From assembly GCA_026709065.1 (NCBI GenBank), contig JAPOTS010000137.1, positions 1 to 42,696 on the forward strand: 42,696 nucleotides of DNA, written 5' to 3'. The position numbers were made by a program, and so were the translations under genes. The notes beneath the pieces are model-generated. The model did not search any database. It worked only from the letters and a program-made list of their open reading frames with translations, and had not been told where the DNA came from. Position 1 is the stretch's first letter; the number at the start of each line of letters is the position of its first letter. This stretch comes from Bacteroidota bacterium. Its GTDB lineage: Bacteria > Bacteroidota > Rhodothermia > Rhodothermales > Bin80. Positions 35,001 to 42,696 of this stretch are shown piece by piece.

Positions 35001-37818
35001 AAGTGAGTGAGAGATCTAAGCTTGAAGCAAAGACTGTATTTCCTTCAATCGTGGCTATAATTGTCACATCGGTAGGACCAGCGTTTTCTTTTATGGTTGT
35101 GGGGGTGACCGTTAGTCTGAGATTGGTTGGCTTTTCATCATCATTAATGAGTTTAACAGTTACAGAGCCTTCAATTGATTGATCTGTACTTGATATTTCA
35201 ATGACTTCATCTAATTCAAATTCTTCATCGTCAATTGGAACAATGGTAAAGGTTGTGGTTGTCTCAATGTCTCCAGCCTCAAACTGCAGATCTACGTTAG
35301 AAAGTGGTTCAAAATCAACGGCAGTGAGCCCAGAGGTTCCCTGAATTGCCAGCGGATAGGTTTGATCTTCAGAGAATGCTACCCCATTATCTATTCTGCC
35401 TATAACAGTAATCGTTTGGCCCCCACGTTCCTCATAGATCGTTGTTGGATTTGCACTGAGAGTGACTGAACCAGCTTCATCATCATCAGAAATTGTAAGG
35501 GTTGCGGGGGTTGAGGCAGATGGATGATCACTTGATATCGTGACAATTTCGTTAATCTCGTCAATGAGGTCATTCTCGGGAGTGAGCGTAAATGTAGCAC
35601 TGCTACTATTTTCCTCAGAAATCATGGTGAGGTTAAAATCTGGAACAGGCGCAAAATCTACTGCATTAGGGAGACCCGATCCACTTACAGTGAGGGGAAT
35701 CACAATATCCTGTGAGTATGACTGAGAATTGTCATATGTTCCAGTGATGGTAATCGTAGTAGCCCCGTCGCTCTCAGAGATGATCAAAGGATTGGAGCTA
35801 AGGAGTATGTCTAAATCGCTTATATCTACATCGTTGTCAACTAATTCAATGAGAGCAGCCCCCGTAATTAAAGGATCGGTACTTGAGAGAGTTATTTGCT
35901 CATTATCGGTGGCAATCTCATCGTCAGTGGGAGTGATCACTAAGCTTTCAGTCGCGGTGAGTTCACCGGGACTAAATACAATCGTAAAGTTTGACACCGA
36001 CGTGTATTCTACAACATTAGTATTACCAGACCCAGTCACATCTATTACAAATGATTCTGATTCAGAAAATGTAGACCTACTGCCAAGAGTTGCAGTGACG
36101 GTGACATTGGTGCTTCCATCATCTTCAAGAATCCTAGAAGGAGTTGCAGAAAGGCTGATATTACCTAGCGGGTCATCATCGTCAATCAGTGAAATCGTAG
36201 GGGCATTACTGACCAAGTCATTGCTACTCCGAATTGTAATGGTTTCATCAATTTCATCTACCGAATCATCAATTGGTTGTAATATAAAAGCAGCACTTCC
36301 GCTGGATTCGCCTTGAGCAATGACTAGGTTCGTCGTAGGAATTGGCCCAAAATCTACTGCCTCGGGGTTTCCAGAATCTGTAATTAACAGCGGAAGTGTC
36401 ACATCACTGGGAAAGACGACATTGGTGCTTAGCGTCGCCGTGACAGTCACCTGCGTATCCCCTGCACTTTCACTGACTGTTGATGGATCGGGGCTCAATT
36501 CAATAGATGGAGTCGCATCGTCATCAATGACTAGAATGGTTGATGGTCCAGTGACAAGGCTAGAAGTACTACTGAGGGTAATGACCTCGTTCTCTTCATC
36601 AATCAAATTATTGACAGGAGTAATAATGAATGATATTTTAGGTGACTCAAGATTTTCTGCAGGCAGCGTTAGATTAAAATTGCGGATGCTTGTAAATTTG
36701 ACTACACCATTCTGATTTGTACTCGTGACGGTCACGGGAATGTTCTGATCTGTGGCATAGGTTGTTGTTTTAATAGGCGATTGAACAACTTCAAGAGATA
36801 CCATGACCTCTTGTGCTCCTAAGTGTTCTTGGACTGACGGATTGTTGCGCACTAAATTGATTCCTCGAGGTTCAAAGTCGTCGTCAGTCAGGAGAATATT
36901 GATGGACTTATTCGTGACATTTGCATTGGTTGTTGTGACTGTGAGTGTCTCATCTATTTCATCAACGTTATCATTGACGGGGGTAACTGTGAAGCTTGCT
37001 TCACCAGATTGTTCTCCACCAGAAATTATAATTGAAAAGTCAGCAATTGAGGCAAAATCGACGACAGTTGGGGCTAATGATCCAGTCACAGTGAGAGCGA
37101 TGGTCTGAGGGCGACCATAAGTGACTAAACCGTTAACGGTTGCAGTGATCGTGACGGTTTGGGTTCCTTCGTCTTCAGCGACAGTGGGTTGACTTGAAGT
37201 GAGACTGATTCCCCGTGGAGCGGGATCGTCATCTAGGATTGTGATTATGGGTGCCCCCGTGACTGTGTGCCCACTACTTGTGGTCGTTGCAGTAACGGTG
37301 ATGATTTCGTTATCTTCCTTCACATTATCATCAATTGGGGTCACAGTGATGGATTGAGTGCCCGTCCTTTGACCAGTATTAATGGTGATCGTGAAATTTT
37401 GAATAGGAACAAAGTCCACTGCAGATTCCAAGCCTGAACCACTCACTGATACCGTGAAGGTTGCTGCAGTAAGTGCAGTCTCACCCTGAGGGAGTTCAAT
37501 CGAGACCTCAAAAGTTGCAGACTCGCCTTCAACTAATGCAGTGCCACCATTGACAAATATCTGAAAATCTTGCCGTTGAAATAACCCATTAGATGGGGTT
37601 GAAAAATTACGATCATGATAGAGCTCATTATTGAGTGACAGATGATCGGTAGCATGCAAAGAAACTGAAATTTCATTATTTGAGTAGGGTAGATCAGTGG
37701 AGAATGCTGGATCAATGGAGGACATACCTACAAATCCAGAAAGGCTTATCATGGAGATACTAACCAGCAACATGTATCCATGACATACCTCGGAGAACTT
37801 GCGTATTCGTTTAGTCAT
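32053..37818 (-). CDS. Large Calx-beta repeat surface protein with C-terminal barrel
   Basis: 1921 residues. A long-n-region signal peptide (about 1-34, MLLVSISMISLSGFVG) and about 50 polar residues precede twelve tandem Calx-beta-like repeats of about 115 residues (about 85-1470). Each has a form of xxLSxxPxxxxEx-G, a VDF/VxY-xP(I/L) strand, and ends I-DDDxxP, an acidic calcium-binding-type end. The C-terminal about 430 residues are rich in alternating hydrophobic strands and Gly (DYDGGLTSIHVGVDYPIKRF; LGAEYRLGSRLSVRLESMYH), resembling an autotransporter barrel. It is probably a surface adhesin or filament exported by a type V-like route. Passenger cysteines appear absent. No secretion partner is adjacent. 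Alternative: an OmpA-like or other barrel-anchored protein. Confidence 0.72.
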   Translation of the reverse strand: MTKRIRKFSEVCHGYMLLVSISMISLSGFVGMSSIDPAFSTDLPYSNNEISVSLHATDHLSLNNELYHDRNFSTPSNGLFQRQDFQIFVNGGTALVEGESATFEVSIELPQGETALTAATFTVSVSGSGLESAVDFVPIQNFTITINTGQRTGTQSITVTPIDDNVKEDNEIITVTATTTSSGHTVTGAPIITILDDDPAPRGISLTSSQPTVAEDEGTQTVTITATVNGLVTYGRPQTIALTVTGSLAPTVVDFASIADFSIIISGGEQSGEASFTVTPVNDNVDEIDETLTVTTTNANVTNKSINILLTDDDFEPRGINLVRNNPSVQEHLGAQEVMVSLEVVQSPIKTTTYATDQNIPVTVTSTNQNGVVKFTSIRNFNLTLPAENLESPKISFIITPVNNLIDEENEVITLSSTSSLVTGPSTILVIDDDATPSIELSPDPSTVSESAGDTQVTVTATLSTNVVFPSDVTLPLLITDSGNPEAVDFGPIPTTNLVIAQGESSGSAAFILQPIDDSVDEIDETITIRSSNDLVSNAPTISLIDDDDPLGNISLSATPSRILEDDGSTNVTVTATLGSRSTFSESESFVIDVTGSGNTNVVEYTSVSNFTIVFSPGELTATESLVITPTDDEIATDNEQITLSSTDPLITGAALIELVDNDVDISDLDILLSSNPLIISESDGATTITITGTYDNSQSYSQDIVIPLTVSGSGLPNAVDFAPVPDFNLTMISEENSSSATFTLTPENDLIDEINEIVTISSDHPSASTPATLTISDDDEAGSVTLSANPTTIYEERGGQTITVIGRIDNGVAFSEDQTYPLAIQGTSGLTAVDFEPLSNVDLQFEAGDIETTTTFTIVPIDDEEFELDEVIEISSTDQSIEGSVTVKLINDDEKPTNLRLTVTPTTIKENAGPTDVTIIATIEGNTVFASSLDLSLTFKGDDDPSSVSYLPLPEVDLTIPPGSSQARVTIKLTPQNNTIYQQNGIVTIDATSELTSTPVQITLEDDDSKPTSVLLSVNPTSISESEGATSFEVIALLQGDITFSTDQTFSIIAQGSGVSSAVDYTPINDFQVTIVAQSLSGTTVIELTIEDDLIDEQDEVITFRSINPLISNEARLTLTDDDSKPTSVLLSVNPTSISESEGSTSFELFATLQGETLFSSDQTFSITAQGSGVSSAVDYTPIADFQLTIAAQSLSGSTVVELTIEDDLIDEQDEIITFQSTNSLITNEASLTLTDDDIAPAGVTLSLNQSTLLESSGSVEVTVTTNLTGDSRFASDKEFTLTIVGSGNPNAVKYSITAPPSMILPAGESLVRTSVEINPTDNLLDEINEVLNITVSDDVITATTQLLIVDDDEPPTGFVLDVSPNIIVEGAGQTQVTVTTSITGESRYPTAQSLEISISNPQNGFVGYQNVPSFTIDVPAGAQSASGSFAITPLINTIEEQDAIITITAVHLSAQVTATIVLQDDDVSTKRISDVNAGLLPDVTRAMISSSVGAVNNRFQPIRRSSSPDSELAQTLSHLAMRFQNNDVTNPWSQVSMASRLNQIELVASILENLNIWTLIDYRKLSGKGDANSVDYDGGLTSIHVGVDYPIKRFIVGLSISQFLADLDFQHFGGSRQLTGQSPVEGLYQLNTLTFNPYASWAWTPRSRVWTMLSLGSGNAEVTDPEALPEEANTRLGAFAAGVELHLLTTQTGIILTGEGALWGGLSSLDENISRIRKLDLGVFRFQMLVEAAYEMHLDNLGTLQPFIETGLRGDGGDGLTGAGIELGGGTRLDLGSFGLQAQIHGHVLLLHGADVNEWGFGGSLRYAPSGNTGPKFEINSLTGQQLGQLQQIWEDTRWYGQRSFTARGTRLRSQVGYGFRIGNATMTPFAGMNLGSAGISHLGAEYRLGSRLSVRLESMYHMSSHRHPPTMRATVSMQ
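34099..34788 (-). repeat. Two near-identical 345-bp Calx-beta repeats
   Basis: Repeats 9 (34444-34788) and 10 (34099-34443) of the large surface protein are far more similar to each other than to the others. Long runs match at DNA level, including the segment encoding QGSGVSSAVDYTPI and that encoding LTIEDDLIDEQDE. This points to recent tandem duplication of one 115-codon unit and to likely repeat-number variation between strains. Confidence 0.85.
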
Positions 37819-38099
37819 GATGATAATTTAAATTACTAGTGAAAGGACCTCAATTTCATGAGCTCATAGATATCGGAGTAACTATCGTTACCTCACTGAG
37901 AACACTCATTCATTTGAGAAGGAGACGCATTGAGAGACAGTTGATGAGATGGTGAAATTGTTCGGACACCAAAGATAGGGAATCGGAGTGTACATTCTGT
38001 TAATCAGCTGTTTCTGGTCATTAAAATCTGAGAGTAACTGATGGTGGATGCTGCGTAGGCATCAAAGAGTATTGGATATAGCATGAACATCTTTCGTGA

Positions 38100-39104
38100 T
38101 CATTCCAAGGTTTTCCATGGTTGTTCGGATAAATTCATGGGAGAGACTGATCCTGTGGAAATGTGGCGCATAATTTGCTGAGCATGAAAGCGTCCATTCT
38201 CAATAAACCACCGACTGGTGCGTAATCCACCACATACTGTTCCAGCTATATAGAGGCCATCACGATTGGTCTCAAAGGTTTCTGGATCGTGAATTGGGGT
38301 CTGGAATGAATCATTTTCTGTGGCGATCCCTAAGGTATTTAGAAAGTCATAGTTAGGACGATAACCCGTCATGGCAATTACGAAGTCATTAGCGATGGAA
38401 AATTTACCATTGGGTCCATTGAGGGTTAAGCGGTCAGGTTCAATAGATTCTACGACGGTATCATAATGTATATTTATGCTACCTTCTTTAATGCGATTTT
38501 CAATATCGGGTTTGATCCAGTATTTGATCTTATTTGAGAGAAAACTACCTCGGTGAATCATAGTAACGTTTGCCCCATAATGGTGGCATTCCAGTGCTGC
38601 TTTGGCTGCAGAATTTTTTGCACCGATGACAGCAACATTCTGTCCTGCGTAGGCATAAGGTTCTCTGTAATAGTGCGTAACCTTTGGCAGTTCCTCGCCA
38701 GTTATATTTAGGTAATTCGGTATATCAAAGAAGCCAGTGGCTACGATGACCTTTCTGCATAAATAAGTGCCTTTACTTGTAATTACTTCAAAGTGATTAT
38801 CAACTCCGTCAACCTGTTTGACTAGTTCATAGAACCGAAGATCAAGCGATTCAACCACAGCCACTCGACGATAGTATTTTAGGGCTTCGGGCCTTGTCGG
38901 CTTGGTATTAAGAGTAGGGAATGGATGATCACCGATCTCTAACAGTTCAGCCGTAGAGAAGAATTCCATGTGGGTCGGATATCCAACTAAGGAATTCACA
39001 AGTGTACCTTTATCAATGATTGTAGCACTTAAATGATTGCGAGCAGCTTCAATACCACAGGCTAAGCCAACAGGCCCGGCACCAATAATGATCACGTCTT
39101 TCAT
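38100..39104 (-). CDS. ypdA: YpdA-type putative bacillithiol disulfide reductase
   Basis: A 334-residue FAD- and NADPH-dependent oxidoreductase matching YpdA (Bdr), which reduces oxidised bacillithiol. The FAD motif is GAGPVGLA at 8-15, followed by VGYPTHMEFFSTAELLEIG, a YpdA hallmark. The NADPH motif is VIGAKNSAAKAALE near 170, and MTGYRPNYDFL precedes the FAD-binding IAGTVCGGL. It lacks a CxxC redox pair typical of thioredoxin reductase, as expected for YpdA. It implies that the host makes bacillithiol or a similar thiol; no synthesis gene is in the window. Last gene of the truA-tadA operon, 15 bases from tadA. Confidence 0.88.
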   Translation of the reverse strand: MKDVIIIGAGPVGLACGIEAARNHLSATIIDKGTLVNSLVGYPTHMEFFSTAELLEIGDHPFPTLNTKPTRPEALKYYRRVAVVESLDLRFYELVKQVDGVDNHFEVITSKGTYLCRKVIVATGFFDIPNYLNITGEELPKVTHYYREPYAYAGQNVAVIGAKNSAAKAALECHHYGANVTMIHRGSFLSNKIKYWIKPDIENRIKEGSINIHYDTVVESIEPDRLTLNGPNGKFSIANDFVIAMTGYRPNYDFLNTLGIATENDSFQTPIHDPETFETNRDGLYIAGTVCGGLRTSRWFIENGRFHAQQIMRHISTGSVSPMNLSEQPWKTLE

Positions 39105-39119
39105 ATCAGAGAGTCACAA

Positions 39120-39611
39120 TCATGCTAATTGATTCGCATTCGTTTTTCTGAGTCCAAGAAAAAAACCTTTTAGCAAATCTTCTGACTGAGCTGCTTCAAT
39201 GCCACTGACCACATCCACTTGGTGGTTTAATCGTGGATCTTGCGTAATGTTGTATAAGGAAGTCGCACTACCAGCTTTTGAATCCAGTGCACCAAAGCAT
39301 AATCGGTCAAGGCGAGCGTTGACGATAGCACCTGCACACATGGGGCATGGTTCAAGCGTCACATATAAGGTGCAGCCAGTTAAATACTTGGATTGAATCG
39401 TTTGGCAAGCAGCAGTGATGGCAATCAACTCTGCATGTGCCGTTGGGTCGCAAAGAGATTCTACCAGATTGTGTCCACGACCAATGATCTGTCCCTCTTT
39501 GACGACAACAGCACCGACTGGAACCTCACCTTTTTCCTTTGCTTGTTCCGCTTGTTGCAAAGCTGACCGCATAAACCGGCGATCTGGTTCAAGCAATCGG
39601 GATAATGCCAT
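39120..39611 (-). CDS. tadA: tRNA-specific adenosine deaminase TadA
   Basis: Converts adenosine 34 to inosine in tRNA-Arg(ACG), widening codon reading. The 163-residue product has zinc ligands His59 in HAE (proton-shuttle Glu61) and Cys89 and Cys92 in PCPMCAG. GEVPVGAVVV and IIGRGHNLVES precede them as in TadA. The length is normal. It is preceded 6 bases upstream by a small membrane-protein gene and followed by ypdA. Confidence 0.93.
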   Translation of the reverse strand: MALSRLLEPDRRFMRSALQQAEQAKEKGEVPVGAVVVKEGQIIGRGHNLVESLCDPTAHAELIAITAACQTIQSKYLTGCTLYVTLEPCPMCAGAIVNARLDRLCFGALDSKAGSATSLYNITQDPRLNHQVDVVSGIEAAQSEDLLKGFFLGLRKTNANQLA

Positions 39612-39617
39612 TCTTGA

Positions 39618-39797
39618 TCACGTACGGCGTGAAGCAATGAATCGCAAAATAAAGCCGACTCCTAAGAGAATGATCAAAATTGGGATTGCGGCTTTGGCAA
39701 TCCCGACAACGAGTCCAAGGATGACATCTAGCAGTAAAATCACAGCAATTGCTGCAACAGCGATAACAATCCAATTAAGAATCTGGCTGATCGTCAT
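39618..39797 (-). CDS. Small two-helix membrane protein
   Basis: A 59-residue frame from ATG 39797 to TGA 39618. It encodes two strongly hydrophobic segments (about 8-31, WIVIAVAAIAVILLLDVILG, and about 36-52, AAIPILIILLGVGFIL) and ends in a basic tail (RFIASRRT). It fits exactly between the lipoprotein gene (18 bases upstream) and tadA (6 bases downstream), on the same strand, so it is probably a real member of the operon although short. No family was recognised; it could be a small regulator or an accessory membrane peptide. Confidence 0.65.
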   Translation of the reverse strand: MTISQILNWIVIAVAAIAVILLLDVILGLVVGIAKAAIPILIILLGVGFILRFIASRRT

Positions 39798-39815
39798 AGA
39801 TCTGATAATGAAAGG

Positions 39816-41129
39816 TTATTCAGAAGATACGCGTAAATACTCGGATGTGGTAATAGCTGTTCCATCTGGACCAAATCCTCCGACCAACAAAACAGATCCT
39901 AATCCTGCCGAAATCGTTGTATGTTCAACTCGAGGAACCATTGGGGTTGAGGGCGTTAAGCTAAAGAATAAGTTGGATGACTCATGTAAAATATCAACAC
40001 TTGAAATGATGTTTGACAACTGGTTTTGACCACCGAAGGTCGCAATAAATCCTCTAAGAATACGTACAGAGGAGTGAGCAGTACGAGGTGTTATCAATTG
40101 TGGCAATTGGACGAGGCTGAGACCAGATGGTTGTACGTAGGTAATTCTCATATTTACATTCACCTGAAATTGATTCCAAAATTGATTGCCTAATAGGATG
40201 TACGAATTAGATCTCGTTTGGGTTACAGTATGCCCAGAAATAGGTTCAAAGATCATTGGGGCTGAAGCACGTGAATTCAGTGCAACAAGCTGGGTTGGTT
40301 CTATCCGAAACGATCGTATATCTTGTCGAATTCCGAGTATTGGATCATCATCATACCGAACATCTCCAACCCCACCGATCAAGTCAAGGATGAGTTCATC
40401 GGATGATTCACGAAGCGTAGATGTGTGGTAGGCTCTTCGTATAGGCTGCCCTTGAACAGGAAGATTGGTAAATGTAGGATTGCTCGAGAGAGGATCAATC
40501 AGCTCTACGGTTTCAATTAGATCATTCACATTAGAAGGATCGTCAACTCTGCTACCGCCTACAATCAGTATACGGTTATCTGGAAGGACATTAGCCGTAT
40601 GGCCTGTTCGGGGGGTTTGAAGAGGGGCATTCATGTCTATGAACGCATTAGAATTTTGAGTCAGAATGAATGATCCCCTTTGAGCTGGACCACCTCGTCT
40701 GCGGGCTCCTCCGCTGATCATGAGGTTTCCATCAACCAAGCGTACGATTGAATGTCCACCTCGTCCCTCGGGCAGATGGGGGGCATCCTCTGAAATTGAG
40801 TGTGGTAAGTAGACGGTATACGCAGTATCTCTGTTGGTTTCTCCCTCAAGGTCAGTCACATCAATATAAAATGTATTCAATCCGCGGCGCAATCCTACAG
40901 AAATTTCCCAATAATTAGGGCCAGACGGGCTAGGTTTCATGGGGGCCCCATTTAGAACGATGTCGTTCAGAGCTTGAAAATGAGATGATCGGACTAGAAT
41001 AGAAATGATTCGCGAGGTTTGTACATGAGACAGATCAGGTTCAACGATTTCCAGAACTGGCTGAGCTCTTTCAACAAAGGGGCGTTCACATCCAACCAAG
41101 ATGAAACCCAGAAGTAAGTATTTGCGCAT
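39816..41129 (-). CDS. Lipoprotein with kelch-like beta-propeller
   Basis: A 437-residue probable lipoprotein. The signal sequence ends in lipobox LVGC with lipidated Cys14 (MRKYLLLGFILVGCERP). After a beta-sandwich-like region (about 25-110, LRRGLNTFYIDVTDLEGETN) come at least four kelch-like blades: GHSIVRLVDGNLMISGG, GHTANVLPDNRILIVGG, HSSVRILRGFIATFGG and HTTISAGLGSVLLVGG. These suggest a propeller involved in binding. It lies 7 bases downstream of truA and upstream of the small membrane protein and tadA, an odd place for an envelope protein. Function unknown. Confidence 0.78.
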   Translation of the reverse strand: MRKYLLLGFILVGCERPFVERAQPVLEIVEPDLSHVQTSRIISILVRSSHFQALNDIVLNGAPMKPSPSGPNYWEISVGLRRGLNTFYIDVTDLEGETNRDTAYTVYLPHSISEDAPHLPEGRGGHSIVRLVDGNLMISGGARRRGGPAQRGSFILTQNSNAFIDMNAPLQTPRTGHTANVLPDNRILIVGGSRVDDPSNVNDLIETVELIDPLSSNPTFTNLPVQGQPIRRAYHTSTLRESSDELILDLIGGVGDVRYDDDPILGIRQDIRSFRIEPTQLVALNSRASAPMIFEPISGHTVTQTRSNSYILLGNQFWNQFQVNVNMRITYVQPSGLSLVQLPQLITPRTAHSSVRILRGFIATFGGQNQLSNIISSVDILHESSNLFFSLTPSTPMVPRVEHTTISAGLGSVLLVGGFGPDGTAITTSEYLRVSSE

Positions 41130-41136
41130 GGATTGA

Positions 41137-41901
41137 TCAGGGTTGAAAGAGTGGGGTAGGGTAAGTCACTTGATCAAGGATTAAGGCATGTGGTGGTGCG
41201 GCATGACCAGCGTTTCGACGATCCTGTTGACTGATGATCTCCTGCAATGTTTCCAAGGGCATTTTTTGCTGACCTATTTCAAGTAGGGTTCCAACAATTG
41301 AACGAACCATGCCGTGCAGAAAGCGATCGGCATCAATGATAAATGTCCAATGATGGGGAAGTGCTTCTTGTTCCCATAGCGCGCGAGTGATGTTACAGAT
41401 ACGATTTGTTGTAGAACTATTGGTTCGGCAGAATGCACCGAAGTGCTGTGATCCAACTAATAACTGTGCTGCGCAATTCATGCGCTCAAAATCTAAGTCA
41501 GATCGTATCAAAAGGCGGTGAGTTCGTTGAAGAGCGAATGGTTCACAAGAAATCAGATAGTGATAGGATCTTTGGATAGCATCGAAGCGGGCATGAAATT
41601 CATTCTGTGTTTTGACAGCAGCTCGTATGGCAATTGATTTAGGGAGTAGTCCATTCAGGCCATGAATCAGGCGTTTCAATAGGTCCTGTGGAATAGGTTC
41701 GCATCGAAAATGGGCGACTTGTCCGCGTGCATGAACGCCAGCATCTGTGCGTCCAGCCCCAGTAATCTGAAGACGATCGTTACGAAGAAAGATTCTTAAA
41801 GATTCTTCAATCGTTGATTGAATTGTGGGATGAAAATTCTGGCGTTGCCACCCACTATACTCCGCCCCATCATATTCAATTAGTAATGCGTAAGTGGCCA
41901 T
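41137..41901 (-). CDS. truA: tRNA pseudouridine(38-40) synthase TruA
   Basis: Makes pseudouridine at positions 38-40 of tRNA anticodon stems. The 254-residue product has the N-terminal LIEYDGAEYSGWQRQ and the catalytic Asp53 in GAGRTDAGVHARGQVAHF. LNGLLPKSIAI follows, and a C-terminal FLHGMVRSIVGTLLEIG closes the fold. The length is normal and the start ATG at 41901 matches family N-termini. First gene of the five-gene minus-strand operon. Confidence 0.95.
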   Translation of the reverse strand: MATYALLIEYDGAEYSGWQRQNFHPTIQSTIEESLRIFLRNDRLQITGAGRTDAGVHARGQVAHFRCEPIPQDLLKRLIHGLNGLLPKSIAIRAAVKTQNEFHARFDAIQRSYHYLISCEPFALQRTHRLLIRSDLDFERMNCAAQLLVGSQHFGAFCRTNSSTTNRICNITRALWEQEALPHHWTFIIDADRFLHGMVRSIVGTLLEIGQQKMPLETLQEIISQQDRRNAGHAAPPHALILDQVTYPTPLFQP

Positions 41902-42426
41902 CTAGAAGAGTATGTGTCTCTCAAGGAAGTTCTCATGTCCATCATGATAGACTCATATTGATTTGGCCACCTTATGTTTAATAACCTGCGAGTATGATCA
42001 GGTGACCATCATTGAATGGTGATGATAGTCAATGATGTCTCAGGTGTTCAATGATAATTAGAATTTACATCACTGACAATTAATCCTTTCTTTTTGGAGG
42101 CGGACTTGCAACCACCGCATATCATTGAAAGATGCCGAATTCAACGACCCTGATTTTAATGACGTTGAATACCTCGGAGCATTAACTTGATCAGCAATTA
42201 TGTAACACTTTTAGAGTCTGTTAGGATGATTCAGAAGTACCCGTATTCCATATTCATTGTAACTGAGGAGATATGAATTTCTATGTGTGAAGATGTTTAG
42301 CAATCAGCCTCTGAAATGTAGTGCTACTGAAGCGAAAAACATTCAGATCTATCATTATTTTGTAGAGAGAACCCTTGACGCTGTGCTAGGCTTGGAATCC
42401 ATGAGATGGCGTATCCCTTAGGGGGC

Positions 42427-42454
42427 ATGACTCAAAAACCAGTTCATGAGTCAT
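42427..42454. repeat. 7-bp inverted repeat, 14-nt loop
   Basis: ATGACTC at 42427-42433 pairs with GAGTCAT at 42448-42454. There is no clear T-run, so it is not called a terminator; it may be a protein-binding site or chance. Confidence 0.4.
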
Positions 42455-42654
42455 CGGTTTATTTGTTCTGACGGTGGTTATATGACTTCATCTGCCTGCC
42501 AAAATCCGCCATCACCAATACAGACCAGTCTATAGTTGATGAGCTGAAGTTCATTGATCATTTTGTATATGACTTATGATGATTTTTCATGAATTTTCCA
42601 AGGTCAAATCAAGATAGTAGGATACCATTGCTCTTCACATCCTATCAAAGCTAG

Positions 42655-42675
42655 TGGACACTCATAAAGTGTCCA
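42655..42675. repeat. 8-bp perfect inverted repeat near window end
   Basis: TGGACACT at 42655-42662, loop CATAA, then AGTGTCCA at 42668-42675. No T-run follows on either strand. It could be an operator, part of an insertion-sequence end, or a hairpin of a transcript beyond the window. Confidence 0.5.
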
Positions 42676-42696
42676 AAATAGACTGTAGAAGATTTT

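Larger units (their letters stand above)
41902..42696. other. Right-end AT-rich non-coding stretch
   Basis: About 795 bases with no convincing reading frame on either strand. Contents: an inverted repeat at 42427-42454, an 8-bp perfect inverted repeat at 42655-42675, and presumably the truA operon promoter near 41902-41990. A gene beginning or ending beyond 42696 cannot be excluded. Confidence 0.45.

Noticed and set aside
33782..37108. Several plus-strand open frames inside the Calx-beta gene
   Set aside because: They are antisense shadows caused by the repetitive, low-stop composition of the repeats. They lack starts with ribosome-binding sites and known motifs.
32053..42696. CRISPR array or phage module
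   Set aside because: The only regular repeats are in-frame protein repeats; no short direct repeats with unique spacers, cas genes or phage structural genes were seen.

Overview
The window looks like chromosomal DNA of a Gram-negative bacterium of the FCB group, possibly a Rhodothermia/Balneolia-like relative of Bacteroidota, with moderate-to-low GC. This placement is an inference. It rests on the MlaE-MlaF-MlaD envelope lipid transporter, lipoprotein and outer-membrane barrel genes, a YpdA-type bacillithiol reductase, a remnant resembling a type IX secretion sorting domain, and mostly weak Shine-Dalgarno sequences. No rRNA gene, CRISPR array, complete transposon, integrase or phage module was seen.

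Layout. At 0.4-2.5 kb a Gfo/Idh/MocA dehydrogenase overlaps a UlaG-like metallo-beta-lactamase-fold hydrolase, followed by a twin hairpin and a decayed sorting-domain fragment. At 2.9-6.6 kb are a secreted nucleotide pyrophosphatase/phosphodiesterase, a tRNA-dihydrouridine synthase and a DUF445 membrane protein whose 3' end overlaps the dus gene antisense. At 6.6-9.6 kb a minus-strand operon mlaE-mlaF-mlaD-HD hydrolase runs on into DUF445. RadA (9.7-11.1 kb) is divergent from it. At 11.1-13.8 kb an ECF sigma factor, a probable anti-sigma factor and two secreted coiled-coil proteins with related C-termini form an operon. Apt, an SDR and MnmA follow (14.4-17.2 kb), then a minus-strand pair (17.3-19.3 kb) best read as trans-3-hydroxy-L-proline dehydratase plus delta1-pyrroline-2-carboxylate reductase.

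From 19.7 to 26.4 kb the window is looser and contains decaying genes. A Clp-fold SDH-type serine protease gene is cut by two in-frame stops, next to tRNA-Thr(CGT). An M32 carboxypeptidase and a GT-C-like membrane protein follow. An EcoRI-family adenine methyltransferase gene is broken by single-base frameshifts and has no visible endonuclease partner. The minus strand then carries a three-gene envelope cluster (small CxxC protein, beta-barrel, DUF547), an APC permease coupled to gamma-glutamyltransferase, a 1921-residue protein of 12 Calx-beta-like repeats with a C-terminal barrel-like region, and a tight five-gene operon truA-lipoprotein-small membrane protein-tadA-ypdA.

Together the genes cover tRNA modification (Dus, MnmA, TadA, TruA), envelope maintenance, and amino-acid or peptide salvage (hydroxyproline pair, GGT/permease, M32). 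The least explained parts are the sigma-factor operon with its paired coiled-coil proteins, the CxxC/barrel/DUF547 cluster and the Calx-beta protein. The two reconstructed pseudogenes are the firmest non-routine observations, because they were re-read codon by codon from the sequence.
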